From: Acanthopleura granulata
Taxonomy: Eukaryota > Mollusca > Polyplacophora > Chitonida > Chitonidae
DNA: 64,000 nt
NCBI GenBank assembly: GCA_016165875.1
Contig: JABBOT010000039.1
Location: 372,001 to 436,000 of the forward strand
Reading direction: 5' to 3'
A program made the translations under genes and the position numbers. The stretch's first letter is position 1, and each line of letters opens with the position of its first letter. Shown piece by piece: positions 1 through 13,312 of this stretch. The notes under the pieces are model-generated. The model was given only the letters and a program-made list of their open reading frames with translations. It ran no database searches and had not been told where the DNA came from.

Positions 1-3000
1 TTGCCCCTCCAGCATTAGCCTGTGATAGCGGAGGTTGTTGAAATATTCCTTCACGGTATCTTCTTCAAAAGAAGGCCTTCGGAAAGAAATATCGGTGTCC
101 GTCTAAGTCCCCAATCGTCTGGTAATTACAAGCTGAGACGGCTCATAAATTTCACAGCCCGCAATCCGATCCCGTTTTATTCAACATTATAGAAGGTTTC
201 GGAATTTATGGGACAAGGAACATCCTTTTACTGCTACAACCCTCCTTGGGCATGCCGACCAAACGATGTCCTGCTAAGTCCGTACGACCACTACGACCTC
301 ATAATTGCTGAGAGCAGACAAGTTGGAGGTGGGGGAGGGGCGGCAGGGGGATGGGAGAGGAATGTCCTGGCTCTGGTTAAGTGGACCCCAGTATATTGAA
401 CCTTCATGACGACAATCTTTAACCATTGCGTGTTCCAATCAGATGTTGCGTGTTCTTAGCACAGATCGATACATGCGTAAATCTGATCCGTGTTGTACAT
501 TATTCAAATGGTCTTCCGAAGTGATATGTTACCATGAACTGATCATGTCGACATCTCCTCCAGCCTTAAACATATATCCAGTCTCTTTTTATTTTTGGCA
601 TCTAGAATGTTGCAAAAGAGGACTGTAAAGGTACACATATGGAGTCAAGATATGTGTCACTATATCAACAAAGTAAGGATTAGAATTTCTATGAGCCTTT
701 TAATGAGACTCACAATGGGGTTGGATATCTCGAATGCAGTAATCTGGTTATGGCCATTTTTGCTTTGCTTGGCGGGAGAGGGTGAAAAATAGTTTTGTTT
801 TGGGACTTTTTCTGTGCACTCTTTAGACGAGGTCATTTACTGCTCTAAAACTTTTAGACCGTGTGCAAAATAATCGTAGATAAAGAGTGAGGTAGAGAAA
901 TCACTGGAAGGACGATTTGGATTCACACTTGGGCGAGAGCACTGAGCAAAATTGTCGACATCATGATATAGCGCCAGCGTTCTCTGGATTCGACCACGCG
1001 GCTGTATAGCTAAAACGCTGATTAAGTTCACAATCGATTGACTTGTTTACCCTAATGTCTTTTCTATGTCATGTACTACGACATTGTTCCTATGCTGACG
1101 TCTACGTGCCCAGATGACTGTGAAGTGCTATGGTGCCATGACCTGGGTAGTACATTAAGGCCGTTTGTCCTCGACCACATGCGGTACTTCTGTGGTACAA
1201 TATCAGGGATAGAAAATATATACCGTTTGTCTCCCAAAGATATACATACAACAATTATATCCTTGTACCGCTCGGAGTTTGAACCGTTAGGACGTCAACA
1301 TCAACGTTAATGTGCTACCACCTTTATTGCGTCCACTCGGGCACTTGTTCGAGAGAGAGCCATAGCAGCTGAAAGCTAATAATTCCCATTTACCAGTCAA
1401 TTATAGGTGATTGGATTGTAACCAGTATGCGGACCAGATAAAATGTATCGGTAAGCGTTTTGGACGAGAGGGCGAAATTACCCAGCCCAGGGAGAGAGTA
1501 AGGCAGCTCTCTCAGAAAAGCGTATGTGATATGGAAGTCGCAGTACAAGACAAAGGCCGAGTCTGGCACAAGGTTGAAATACTACCATAACTAGGTGTCT
1601 GTCTTTGTTATCGGTACTGCTACTATATTTTCGACTCAGATGACATTTTTATACCTTTCAGTTTGACAGGCCCAATGCGGCATGAATCCTCCATGAGCTA
1701 TCTATAGAATGGATAAGCTAAATGTCCATTTCCGTGACACTTTGTAGGTAAACCGTCGTGCAGTGAATAGAATTGTGGTGCTTGAAAACATCGAAAGGCA
1801 TCATCCCAGACCCCAGCGGCTATCAAGATGTGACACAATTGTCAAACCATACTGAATGACATGAATCACCGTAACCGCAACGACTCTAAACATCCGTTAA
1901 CTGCTATATCTAAATGCTCCTTATCATATGCATGCAGTACTACTTCTATATCTCTACATGATGTGCAAATATAACGGTGCAAGTCTGAATAGCGGACAAA
2001 GTGTATTCTGTGATATCATTGTGATTCTGTTTGATCATTATGGACACAAAGGGCCTCCGTAGAACCTCGGCATGTTTTGGGGGATTTTATTCACGGCAAA
2101 GATGGAAAAATTCATGAACACCACATTTTCTATCTGATGGCTCCTCAGGTGATGGCTTATTTAAAATGGTCTCTTCTCTTGGGGACGGTATCAAAAAAAA
2201 AAAAAGGTTTAGAATTAGAGAGAGGTGGTGCGTAAGCAACAACTGCCCACAAAGACACTGCGACGTGTCCTTGAAGAGTCATTACCATGCGATTATCACC
2301 GATAAATATACAATTCCTTCCATGTTTACACTGTCAAGCGTCATTTGATTGCAAAAACAGCGTCCTTTCAGGCCAAACTGGAAATTTTATATGTGCCTAT
2401 TGACGACAATGATTAGATTAAGACGGCTGATGGTGGACGATGACCGAGGCCGACGAAATTTGACTCCACCACAAGAGATTGCATTCACTTCACCGACGAA
2501 ACGCCCGGAGAAGTTATCGCCCGGCATTTAATGACAAGAAGAGACTTTTTTTTTGAATTAAACACACGCCGAAAAGGCCCGGGTAAAAGAGAGAGAGGCA
2601 TCAGTTTAGAAGGTTCCAATTTCTCTTTGATTTACGGCGAAACAAACTGTCCTAATGTTTTGATTTTCAGAGCACACGTCATAGGAGTCTCCGAAAATTT
2701 TGCCATTCTGTCTTTTCCTTTGACTTTTTGATGTCTCGAAAGTCATGAATTTTGTGGAGCTCTTCACAACTTCAGGTCACGTTCTATCCACGGGCTGACA
2801 TGAAGTGTTGTTACGACATTTTTAGAGAATTACTGAACTCGGTTAAATGCTCTCCTGATTTTGTATCACCTTTACCCCCTAAGGCTATCTATTTCTCTGA
2901 TCTCCAAACACCACTGGCTTCACGAAAACCAACACCAACATTTCCGTTACTTTTATAAGTAATTTATAGGCCTCACTGATAAAACATTGCCTGCCTTTGA

Positions 3001-3951
3001 ATGCTACACACTAAGCAATACGCTGTATAAAAACTTTAACCAAACCAACTCATTGCTGCTGTGTCGTTTGTATAATCATAAACTTTGGACAATATCTGAC
3101 AACTAAAATTATTGTTACCACAAAGACATTGTCAAGGAGAGAAATCATGTGTGGTAAATTACAGAAGTACATCTGTGACTTCAGAGGTGTTTTTTTTTAT
3201 AATAGTAAACAAAGATACTTTCTCAAAATTACCTCGCCTTTGCTTAGTAATAATTTTACAGACGTTTCTGTCATTTGTTGTCGTGAAAAAGTGATATTCA
3301 TCTTCAACCCATTGTAGTAAACACGTGTATAGTTTCCTTGTTGGCCGTGCTCCAGTTTCCCCTGTCTGTTGCTAATCTGCTGGAAGGTTTAAGATTTGTA
3401 TCGTACTTTGTTGTAAGAGCGTAATGAGAAAATATATACGTTTATGTTAAATTTAATTCTTTTCATATGTAAGAGTTTGGGGTTGCGGTTGGTTCGGTTT
3501 GGTTGTAGGGGGGAGGGGAGGTCAATATTATATAAACTAATCGTTTAGATCCTGTATGAGAAAAAAAAAATTATGTTAGTTAATAAACCTATATAACATT
3601 ATTCCTGTGTATTCAGTCATTTTTCATTAGCTAATTATAAGCAACATTTCCCATACTATTCACGGAAGTATGTAATAATTTTAATCCAAGTGCATATGAT
3701 TCATAGTAAGTTTATCTTAAGTAATCTAGTGTGCCACCATGCACGGAATCACTGATTTCTAAGTTATGACTCAAAAGTTAATTTTTACAATATCTAAATT
3801 GAAACTGTCCAATATTTTAGCAATCGCTCACACCTAATCCGGAGAGGCTCTTGATAGCTGGCAGTATTTGTTGGGTTAAGAAATGCTGTGCTTGCAGTAT
3901 TAACTGAATCATTAAAAATCGATTTGCTCTCTGTCGCTTATTGCTGTGACT

Positions 3952-4075
3952 TGATTTATTCAATTATTTGATTGATCCACTCAGGAATATTTCACTTATA
4001 TGACGGCGGCCAGCATTATATTGGGAGGAATCAGGGCAGAGCCAAGGGGAAGCCCACAGAAACCTCACAGGGATC
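3952..4075 (-). mobile_element. tRNA-derived SINE, family 1, reverse, 5' truncated
   Basis: The T-rich tail complement, then a diverged form of the family 3' region (CAGGAATATTTCACTTATATG, GGCGGCCAGCATTATA, GGGCAGAGCC) are readable. The tRNA-like head is absent. The sequence matches the other copies in this window and is more decayed than most. Confidence 0.75.
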
Positions 4076-5072
4076 ACCTTGTCGCTGACTCGGCCATTTT
4101 CACACAGTGCACATTTTAATAAATAGGCATGGTATATTTAGATTTTGTTTGAAGTGTGCGTCTTTCGCTTGTCCCACTCTCTTCCCCCTTCTCCCAACCT
4201 ACAGGGAATTATTCTACTTCAACACGTAACCGTTTTGGCCTTAAGTGAGAATTCTCATTCTGTTAGGCAATGTAGTGCAAAGGCATTCTCTGCCTTGATC
4301 TGGAAAACACATATCTCAGACGTAATCACATTGATCTTAAAGTTTTAACAGAAAAGAATGCTTAAGAGACTTATGTCTTAAAATTGGCCGATTTAAGAAT
4401 TCATTTTTTCTTTGCCTCACTTAATCACTGAATTTTCTGAATGCAAACAACATTTGTGTTAAAATATCATCGTAAACATGTTATCATCAGTCACAGAGCA
4501 GTTATTGGGGACTCTTAAATCTGTATTCGAGACATTGATTGCTAATAAATAGCGTAAAGATGAGATTTTATTTGAAAATGAAAACGTCAGATGAAATCGC
4601 ATTGCTTCTCCATGTTCTGAACCTTTACGTCATCTTGGTAGACTAGAGGATGCGCTTGCACTTTCAACTACGTGATTCTGGAGTTAGTTCACTTGATTAT
4701 GTCGCAGCGTAAGGAAAGTGGTGGAAAGTCTTCCGAAAGCAGTGACTAAAAATATAAAAAAGAGATTCGCATGGAGAATTAACCATATTGCTGTTTCCAA
4801 AGACCAATTTTTAATTAGTCATAATATGGTTTATAATGTAGTAGCTTCCCCCGTTTACCTGTATACCCGAAAGCGTTCAGCAGTATAGACATTTTCAATT
4901 TCTCTCCTTCAACATTCAAATGCGCCAGTGTTCAATTTATTTTTGTTCATTATAGTGTTTTGGTGCCTTGAATAATTATGCTGCATATTATATATCTTGC
5001 TAAATATGTGTTATTTCAGTCTTTCAGGGCACATTTTAGCCAAGTAAGTACATTACAAGCAGTACTGTTTTA

Positions 5073-5294
5073 ATTAATAATTTGATAGGTGATTTACGCC
5101 GTACTCCAGAGTATTCCACTTACACGACGGCGGCCAGTGTTATAGTGGGAGAAAACCGGGCAGAGCCCAGGTGAAGTCCGGGACCATTGGCAGGCTGCTG
5201 GTGGGCCTTCCCAAGTACGGCGGGAGAGGAAGCCAGCGTGAGTGGACTTGAACTCACAGCTACCGCACTGGTCGTAATGGCACCTGGCCACATA
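5073..5294 (-). mobile_element. tRNA-derived SINE, family 1, reverse, near full length
   Basis: Reads as the reverse complement of the copy at 17.7 kb: TTACGCCGTACTCCAGAGTA, then GGCGGCCAGTGTTATAGTGG, CCGGGCAGAGCCC, then GGAGAGGAAGCCAGCGTGAG and a box-B-like GGACTTGAACTCAC. The head is partly eroded towards 5294. Confidence 0.88.
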
Positions 5295-6239
5295 GAACCC
5301 CGGAGTGAGACAAGTTGTATGAAAAGAAATCAATGTACAAATGTGATACCAAGCGAGTGGGTGTAACTCGCAGACTGAAAGTAGTATCGAATATTCAACC
5401 GTGTCGTCTAGATCCACATGAAAAAGAAAGTAATCAGCAAATATGTTTCTCCATCGTTTGATCTTAAATATTTAAGACGTATACATAGGATGAAGATTGC
5501 CCTTCTAGTGCGACCCCAGATTAACTGTTTTGGATATATATAGAGGGCAATGTGATATAAGCATCTGTGTTGTTGTTTTGCCCTGACTTTTTATGATGGG
5601 TGTTAATCTCCATGGAACAATACGCATTGTTTTCCCATAAAATGACCCCATAATGCAGATGTCTTCTCTTACACTGGCATGGTTTGAATGTATATATAGG
5701 GCAGTGTATGACAATGATATGAGCATGTGTGATCGTCCGTTTCAAACACTATCTGGCTGATCTTCTACACCTGCAGCTGGCTTTGGCGGCACCTCGGCTG
5801 GCTGGAGCAGATATCCAGCAAATCTCCCCCGCCCGCACGTCATTGCGGACTGCAGCTAATTGTTTCACACCCAGTTAGAGTTACGAAATTGCCTGGCGTT
5901 CTTGTTAACATTGCATTCCATCCGCCCGATTGGGTCGTAATAGTTTATCTTCAGCGGATAGAGTTAGGTACTGAACATGCCACGAGATCTTTATACCACT
6001 TAAGACTCCAGCTTATATTACTGGTTCCAAGTGGGTCTAGTATATGTCCATGTTCGGCTAATTGATATCGTTCCTCCGCCTGAAGTTCTTAGTTGTTTTC
6101 CGTCTGGATACAATCAAACGTCCACCTAAGTCTGGGCACCACTCAGTCTTTCTTTCTTTGGTATCGTACAGTTGAGGGACGTTAGCTAACAGAATTCGTG
6201 AGATTGCCATAAAGCGGCACACAAAACAGAAATGCCGGT

Positions 6240-6294
6240 TATTTATATATACATAGATATATTTATATATACATACATATATATAAACAGTCCT

Positions 6295-6337
<43 letters not shown>
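6240..6337. repeat. AT-rich and TA dinucleotide microsatellite
   Basis: Imperfect TATATACATA repeats from 6240 to 6287 are followed by about 20 uninterrupted TA units from 6297 to 6337. Open frames across it are artefacts. Confidence 0.95.
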
Positions 6338-6339
<2 letters not shown>

Positions 6340-8330
6340 ACATGAGTGCATTCATTATTTCATACAGTTTTCGTTGCCCTTCAAGTGACCATTACTTTTT
6401 TTTGTTTTCTCTTCCATGAATATACTGTTGTTCTTACCGCAATTTTCGGCCGAATTCAAAAGTAACTTATCCGGATCTCCCTACAGACAGAATAAATATT
6501 CTCCCCTTCCAAAGAAAAAACGAGTCTTCAACTCGAGTACCTTCGCTCTTATTGACAATTGTGCCTCTCGCGTAACTCACAGAACGCTCCAAGAACGCTC
6601 TGTGCAATGTACCAGGCCAGGTAGCAAAACATCGATTTCATGAAAAGCGATCCTTTTTTCAAAGTCATATCACGTCCTCCAGTTTTTTAATAGTCTGTGG
6701 CACATCAAAACCAGCAGTTTCTATAAAATACTTGTCATTCGCACTGTCTAGAAATCTTCTCCAGATCTCAGATGACCTATTTCTTTTGCTGATACAGTTT
6801 TCTCTGCCAGTGACCTCGGATGCTCTCAATTCTCATCGAGACATATAATGGCGAGTGTGTCTGTCATTTCTTACCCCTGCTGATTGCCCGCTTGATTACA
6901 ACCTACAATATGGTCAGCCTCCTTGGTTGCCAGGAAACGTGTTCTCGTCCTCGTCTTTCTGACATTCCGGTACTAGTTGCAAAGTTTGACGTCAGTTGCG
7001 GTTGTGAAGAATTCATGGGTGTAGCATAAATCACGCCATAGTCTTCGCAGATGATATGTAAACTCAAGCTTATACATATCTGTCTGTCTTTCTGCTTTCT
7101 CATCTGAATGAGACTGTTAATTCCAGAGTAGTTTATTATTTACCTTCGTTTATCTGTTTATACACATCAGTAAACATATCATTTTGTCATTTTGTTATTA
7201 AAACCCTACCTTTATCTACCCTGTAAGTGGGTCCCAGTCTCCTGTAGTGGGTTGAATAAACTGAAATAGAAAACGCGAAACACAACACATGGCACAAACA
7301 AGCACAAAGAGCAGAGAAAACCAAGTTCCCAGGATTATGTTTTAAAACAAAGATGGGGCTTTCTTTCTTCGCCCATGTATGACTCCAATATGTCGCTAAT
7401 CTATGATTCATTCATACATTTGTTCAGCCCCCCCTCCAAAAATAAGTAATTTACCAGATTCGTGGTTACATACAGATGAACCTACTCCACAAATGATTAT
7501 ATTGTCATCATATAAGAACATAGAGCAAATTTTGATATACAAGCAGTGTTATTGGGAACTTATCCCAATTAGTCCAATCTCTACGGTTATCACGTGATTT
7601 ACTTTTATTTAAAGCATGTTTACGGCCTCACATATTGGGAGTCATTAACTGACATGTTTTGGTTACTCACGTCGTAATGCAAATAGCCTTTCACAAGTCT
7701 TAATATCAAGTAGTCATGCTCATTTTTGCCATATCATTTTCAATATGCAATTCTAAATCTATACAACAAGCCGTCTGGTGTGTAACTCTCGCAAATCTGC
7801 TTCAATCTGTAATGTTAAAAATGTATGTATGATCTTGGTGAATAAATCTTGAATTCTGAAGCTTTACCAATGTTTCACCATAGCCGGTTCAATAAACTTT
7901 TCCTGGGTTTCCTTTTTCGCTTTAGAGACCTTACACCGTATGCTTTCCTTGCTCCTGGCGTAATTAACAAGCCGTTAGGACGCCACTCACGTGCGCAACA
8001 TTTATCAGTTCTTATATGTGTTCCTTAAGGAGTGTCTTCATGTGCCATGCAAAAAAACTTAATTCCCGTTAACATAGCCGACATGCCGGATTCATAGTTC
8101 CTCATATCCGTGTGCCTGCATTAGCTTTTGTTAGATGTGTCTATTCAGATAGTCGATGCATTGGCCTTAACATACATGCCACTTCAGCCAGTACCTAACG
8201 TTTGATTCTCTGTCATCCTGTATATTGGTCCTTTCCGTTAGCTGATATCTTGAATAATCCGAGAAACATACTGTTTGATGCATTCGGTCAGAAATCAACA
8301 GTATTTCATCATGTACCGATATAGAGAGAT

Positions 8331-8555
8331 TAGTGTCACTGATTATCAAGTGCTATTGTGGATTCCTCAATGTTTCATATTATCTATCCTTAATAAGATT
8401 CATGTGTCGATTTAGCCACATTGGTATCACTGATTATCAAATACGAACAATGCTCATCCACGCGTCAACGTGGATTCATCAGTGTTTATTACATCTATTC
8501 TTGGTAAGTTTCATGTCTCGATTGAGCCAAGTCGGTACCGCTGACCATCTAATAC
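8331..8555. repeat. Diverged tandem repeat, units about 90-110 bp
   Basis: TAGTGTCACTGATTATCAA at 8331 recurs as TGGTATCACTGATTATCAAA at 8422 and CGGTACCGCTGACCATCTAA at 8532. Between them GTGGATTCCTCAATGTTT / GTGGATTCATCAGTGTTT and CATGTGTCGATTTAGCCA / CATGTCTCGATTGAGCCA also repeat. It is two full units plus part of a third. Confidence 0.75.
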
Positions 8556-11500
8556 TAACTGCGACACGTGTATCTATCTAACCAGCATTTAGCTGCTATT
8601 GTGAGACCATCATCTTTTCATGTTTCCAATCTTGGAAAGACTACTGACCGTAACAGCGTTCCAAATATTCATTCGGTTAATAGGTGTATTTGAATATCCC
8701 ATACTCACGTTAATCCTTCTTTACAGTCAGAAATCAAGAGTTTCGTTCAGAAATTCAATTCATTTTACAATCCCGTACTGACGTTGTTTCACATTTATTC
8801 GTACAATGTGACAGTATCTTTGATCACTTCGAATCAACAATGTTCGCCACTTTGTGTCGTCAGGAATCAGTGTTCACGTTTTCATGTATTGATCTAGATG
8901 ATTTTGTGCTTCGGATCTGCATAAGGCTACACAGTGTTGTAGTGAAATGTAACCTGGGACAAATAACAGAACGCTTTTGTCAGTCAGATCTATATTTACA
9001 GGAAGAGGATCAGACAAATCAATTTATACATTATACAACAATGTCGACGATTAGCTCATGATAGATGTACATGTACGTAAGCACCACTTTCTCTTTCCAC
9101 AGATCTATCTGAACAAGCTTGCAAGACAGACGTAAACATATCGATATTTCTTACACCTGATTGAACAAATCCAGTACAGGGGCTAGACAATTGTATGTGT
9201 GCATGACTTCGTCTTACTACTGTTTTCAGTAAATCCCCGGTAAGCTCATTGTAGGTTTAAATGTGTGTAGCTTATTGATACCACACGTGTGTATATACCT
9301 GCAGTTCAGTATTCGTACTTTCAAAGGTGTTTAAACTCCTTGCCCCCTACAGCCCGTTTCCAAGCCTTTGCCTGGCATGTTTTGTTTATAAATCAGTAAA
9401 TAGTCGCCAGCATTCAAAGAAATTGTCGAAAATCTCCTTACGCACAAACACATTCTTACGTCGTCACTATTTATACATCAACTTCGTTATCCGATACACC
9501 GAGTGTTTATGTTTACATAATCTTAGCTTCCATTAGTATGGTTTCATTTCACATATGTGTAGACTTTAGACGACATTTTGAATTTCAGTCTTAATCTGAA
9601 AAAGACTGTTTGCAAGCACTTCCGTTAGATACCCAGTTAGCTAAAGGCCCCGCTGCGTTAATACAAATTTCTCCTGACAATCTTGATGTTGATAATAAAA
9701 ACCTCAATTGTGATGTCTGCCTGTAATAATTTAATCTTAATCGTGTGCTGACGTGGCTTCCTGCAGATCTAACAATATCAGAACGGCGTTTCCGTTTAAG
9801 TAAATCGTTCTGCAGATCCTCTGTTTTGTAAGTCAGCTTTGCTGGTGACGTTGTTTGTTGAAGCCTAACTCTGATACTGATATGTCACAGCCCTGTCTTG
9901 TTCAATAAGGTTAGCTTGATCTCCTCTACTTTCCGTCCCGTCCTCAATACGTCCCCTCTCTCTGACTCGCCAGCTGTTTATCCAGTAGAAATTTGTTACC
10001 CGTATTCTGTTACATAATGTGACGTGCCATATACTGAAAGGACACTTCTGATTAGTACTTAGCCCTAAGTCCTCCAAGCAAACAGCCGTCATTGGCGCGA
10101 AAGAAATAAGTCTGAGCTGCAAAGTTTAGATCTGAATTAAATCCTTGGAAATGAGAGCTGTATATTCTGCTTTTTTATTTTGTTATCCAATTCAACTGTT
10201 AAGTCTGTCAATCAATCAGTAATTCCACCCAGCCCAATACGGAGTTGAGACCGGAACTTAAACCAATCCGCTACTATACAGTGCCTGAAAACGATGCTGA
10301 TCACAAACATATATCGGCGTATGCGCTTGTTGATTAATTAAAAACTATACCGTTATTGATTGGTTAATTTTGGAGTGGTGCATTAAAGCTATAATTCGTT
10401 GAATATAGTAATCGCCTGTTTTCTCTCACAAGAGCCTCACACTTACACTAAACGCCCTGAAGTACCTGTATAATAAGTGGCTTTGTTTGAACATCACTCG
10501 TCCATTAAGACTCTTCCTGGCTAAACCATTGAAGTCTTTGAGTGGGCGAAGTGGACGTCCAAATGCAAAGAAAAGGGAGTTTTATTCCCCAATCTGCTTT
10601 TAGCAAATTTAATTTAGAATAGAACTGTCTAGGAAGTAATTTGTCCATTCTCTGCCATTCCGCACAAGAAGCCACACTTGTTCCCTACACCACTTACCGA
10701 CGTTCCGCCCAAACATTGTGCAGGCTGGTAATTTAGTTGGCGTCTCAGCCTTAGGCAAGATAGCAACAAAACCCAGAGAACTACATTCAGCGCCTGCCGG
10801 CATCACTGTGTTTATGTTAGTAGTATTTTTTTTCAGGAGTTTCTGATGTGTTTACAAGCTGGTATCTTTTACGTTTATATACTAAGTTAAGAATATTTAC
10901 TTAAGTTATATAAGCAATTCTTAACGCGGGTACCGCTTTCGTCTGAAACCTCCCGATCATGTTTGACCTTTCCTCGTTATTATGTATGGAATATCAAACC
11001 TAAGGAGAAGAAAAATCCAAACACATCTTTTATCCATCGCTATACATGTCGGGTTTTTTTTCGCACCGCACCAGATGAGTTGCCGTTCTTGATGACAGTA
11101 CCGACCTGCGCATACCGTTCTCTGGGGGGTACCCAATCTCATCCAAGTTTCATATCATCGCTCCCATTTTTCATTTCTTTACTGACGACATTGTACGAAA
11201 ATCCAGACCTGAAAGCTTTCCAAATTTTGGTATACCTTTTCTTACAATGGAGAAGACGCCATCCTAAAATGGTTTGCTCCTGGTATTCCTTTGCGTTGAT
11301 CACACTCTGAAAGTAGACAAGGTAAATTTGACCTGTAAAATGTGATGTTTATTTTGTTAGATCGTGGAAAGGTACATTGTTTTGTGTTGTAAGTTCAGGG
11401 CGCATGTATACTACGTCAGTGTTCTCTGAACACCCGAACACCCAGAAGTGCCTCGGACACAGAGCAGAACAAAAGAGCGCGTACATAACTGTGGACAGAG

Positions 11501-11845
11501 CCGTTGACTTAGCTAGACTGATTATCCAATCATAAGATTTCCGCCATACGATTTCGCAGGGAAACTGGTAACCCTAGTTTTGTTCCCCGAATTAACGTGG
11601 AAGAAAACGTGATTTAAAAAAAATAACTGAATGAACCCTGGGTGGCTAATACAGGAAATCAGGCGTCAACCAATCTTTACAAAGGTGACGAACTTGGACA
11701 AAGCACGGATCGCTGGGCAAAAAGAAAAAGAATCGACCACTTAACTCCCCTGTCTTCTTATTATTGACCCGAACACCCATTTTTTTTTCATGCTTGGTAT
11801 ACGAATGTGGGTTTCGACGCCTATTATTAGGAAATGTGAAAATAT

Positions 11846-11963
11846 CCTGTGGATGGTTGTGGGTTTGCCTCTTGGCTTCGTCAGGTGTCCTCCGACAATA
11901 CTGCTGGTCGCCGTCGTATAAGTGGAATATTCTTGAGTACGGAGCAACACCCGATTCATTTAT
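11846..11963 (+). mobile_element. tRNA-derived SINE, family 1, forward, 5' truncated
   Basis: Begins at CCTGTGGATGGTTGTGGGTT and runs to GTCGCCGTCGTATAAGTGGA and ATATTCTTGAGTACGG, the family 3' end. The AAAT tail is degraded. No tRNA head remains. Confidence 0.8.
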
Positions 11964-12420
11964 GTAAATATACCGAAGAATAATACCAGTCCAAGCCTAA
12001 CAGTAATAACTCTTTACCTACAGCAATATTACGATATGCGCAGGTAAAATGCCAGCTTACTTCTCCATTTCCCAAGCAATTCAAAAATAAAGAGCCTCTT
12101 ATCTGAAATACAGGAACTACCCGAAGCTGAGAATAGTTGTGTGTGTAAACAGACCTCTTCCTCTGTCAGCATCACTGGAGTGATTCGATTATAGAGTCTG
12201 GGATCCAGAATAGCCAGAGAAAACTCTAGTGTTCTCTCTAAGATATAACGAAAGCTGTGGACAGTAGTGTAATTTCTCAGTGTGTTGAGTTACCTCATTC
12301 TAAGTTTGCTTGGCTGTCATCGTGGTCACGTGATAATATTACCTTTGACGTATCTGTAAACGTTTCGGTAGGGGATTAAAACCCCACAAAGTACGCCGTC
12401 TCTCAGGCGTCCAGTTGTGA

Positions 12421-12633
12421 CCGATAATGAAGTAAGTACTCATACTGCAGCATCCAAACCGATATTGTACCACTTTTTCACAGATAATGTTACAACGAGC
12501 GATACTGCTGTAAACTTTTACCGATACGGAATCTAGTAACATACAAAAGCATTGCTTAACATTATCGGTGAAAAAGTGATACATTAGCTGTTGATTGCTG
12601 CGGTATTGGTGGGCCTACTTACTACATTATCGG
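12421..12633. mobile_element. Foldback element with nested inverted repeats
   Basis: The outer arms CCGATAATGAAGTAAGTA (12421-12438) and TACTTACTACATTATCGG (12616-12633) are reverse complements at 17 of 18 positions. The inner arms at 12468-12493 and 12559-12584 (26 bp, core CACTTTTTCAC) match at 24 of 26. A weaker pair, around GCAGCATCC and GATTGCTGC, sits between. The whole 213 bp can fold into one imperfect hairpin. It has no open frame of interest and no clear target duplication. Confidence 0.7.
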
Positions 12634-13182
12634 AGACAGCACTTCCGGTTGTACATATATAGTTCATTGTCCACAGGAGCGATTTAACAATTTGAGTTTT
12701 AACAATCTGACATACAATGATACATTTGTTGTGTTAGTGTTCGGTTAAGTCGTGTGCTCACGCAATCCCGATATGTGCCAATATCTCGAGATTTTCCGCA
12801 AATTTCCACGATCGACGTTTCAAAAATTCGTTGACCAAAATCTAAATGATTCCCAAGACCATTTGGCAATTAGTCTATAAAATATGTAACCAGGAAACAC
12901 TTAACCAAGGGATTTGCGCGATTAAAGAAAATTGTAATAGGCCATATTATAGTCAACTCTCCATGAGTGAAGCAACCGGTATAAATCCCACATACAACAA
13001 AACACTACACACTGTTCCTTTTCCAGACTGCAAACAGAATTCTGTCGAAAATTTGAAAGAAGACGTGCCTCATGCCAGTGTATTTGCGATTTGAGCGTTC
13101 TACTATGATTTTGTGCATGAATATCTGTGTTAAAGCGAATCTGGGTGTTTTTTAGATTACAAACAGAGCGATGTCCAGATTA

Positions 13183-13312
13183 TTTATTTATTTATTTCAT
13201 TAGTGTTTTACGACGTACTCAAGAATATTTCTCTTATACGACAGCGGCCAGCATTATGATGGGTGGAGCCCGGGGGAAATTCACAACAATCCGCAGGTTT
13301 CTGGCGGACATG
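13183..13312 (-). mobile_element. tRNA-derived SINE, family 1, reverse, 5' truncated
   Basis: Starts with a TTTA-repeat tail and TGTTTTACGACGTACTCAAG, followed by ATACGACAGCGGCCAGCATT and GGAGCCCGGGGGAAATTCAC. The tRNA-like head is missing. Confidence 0.85.

Noticed and set aside
10609..10806. Minus-strand frame with a GTAAGT site inside and a TACTAAC branch-like motif upstream
   Set aside because: The branch-like motif is only about 10 bases from the AG, too close for normal splicing, and no polypyrimidine tract is present.
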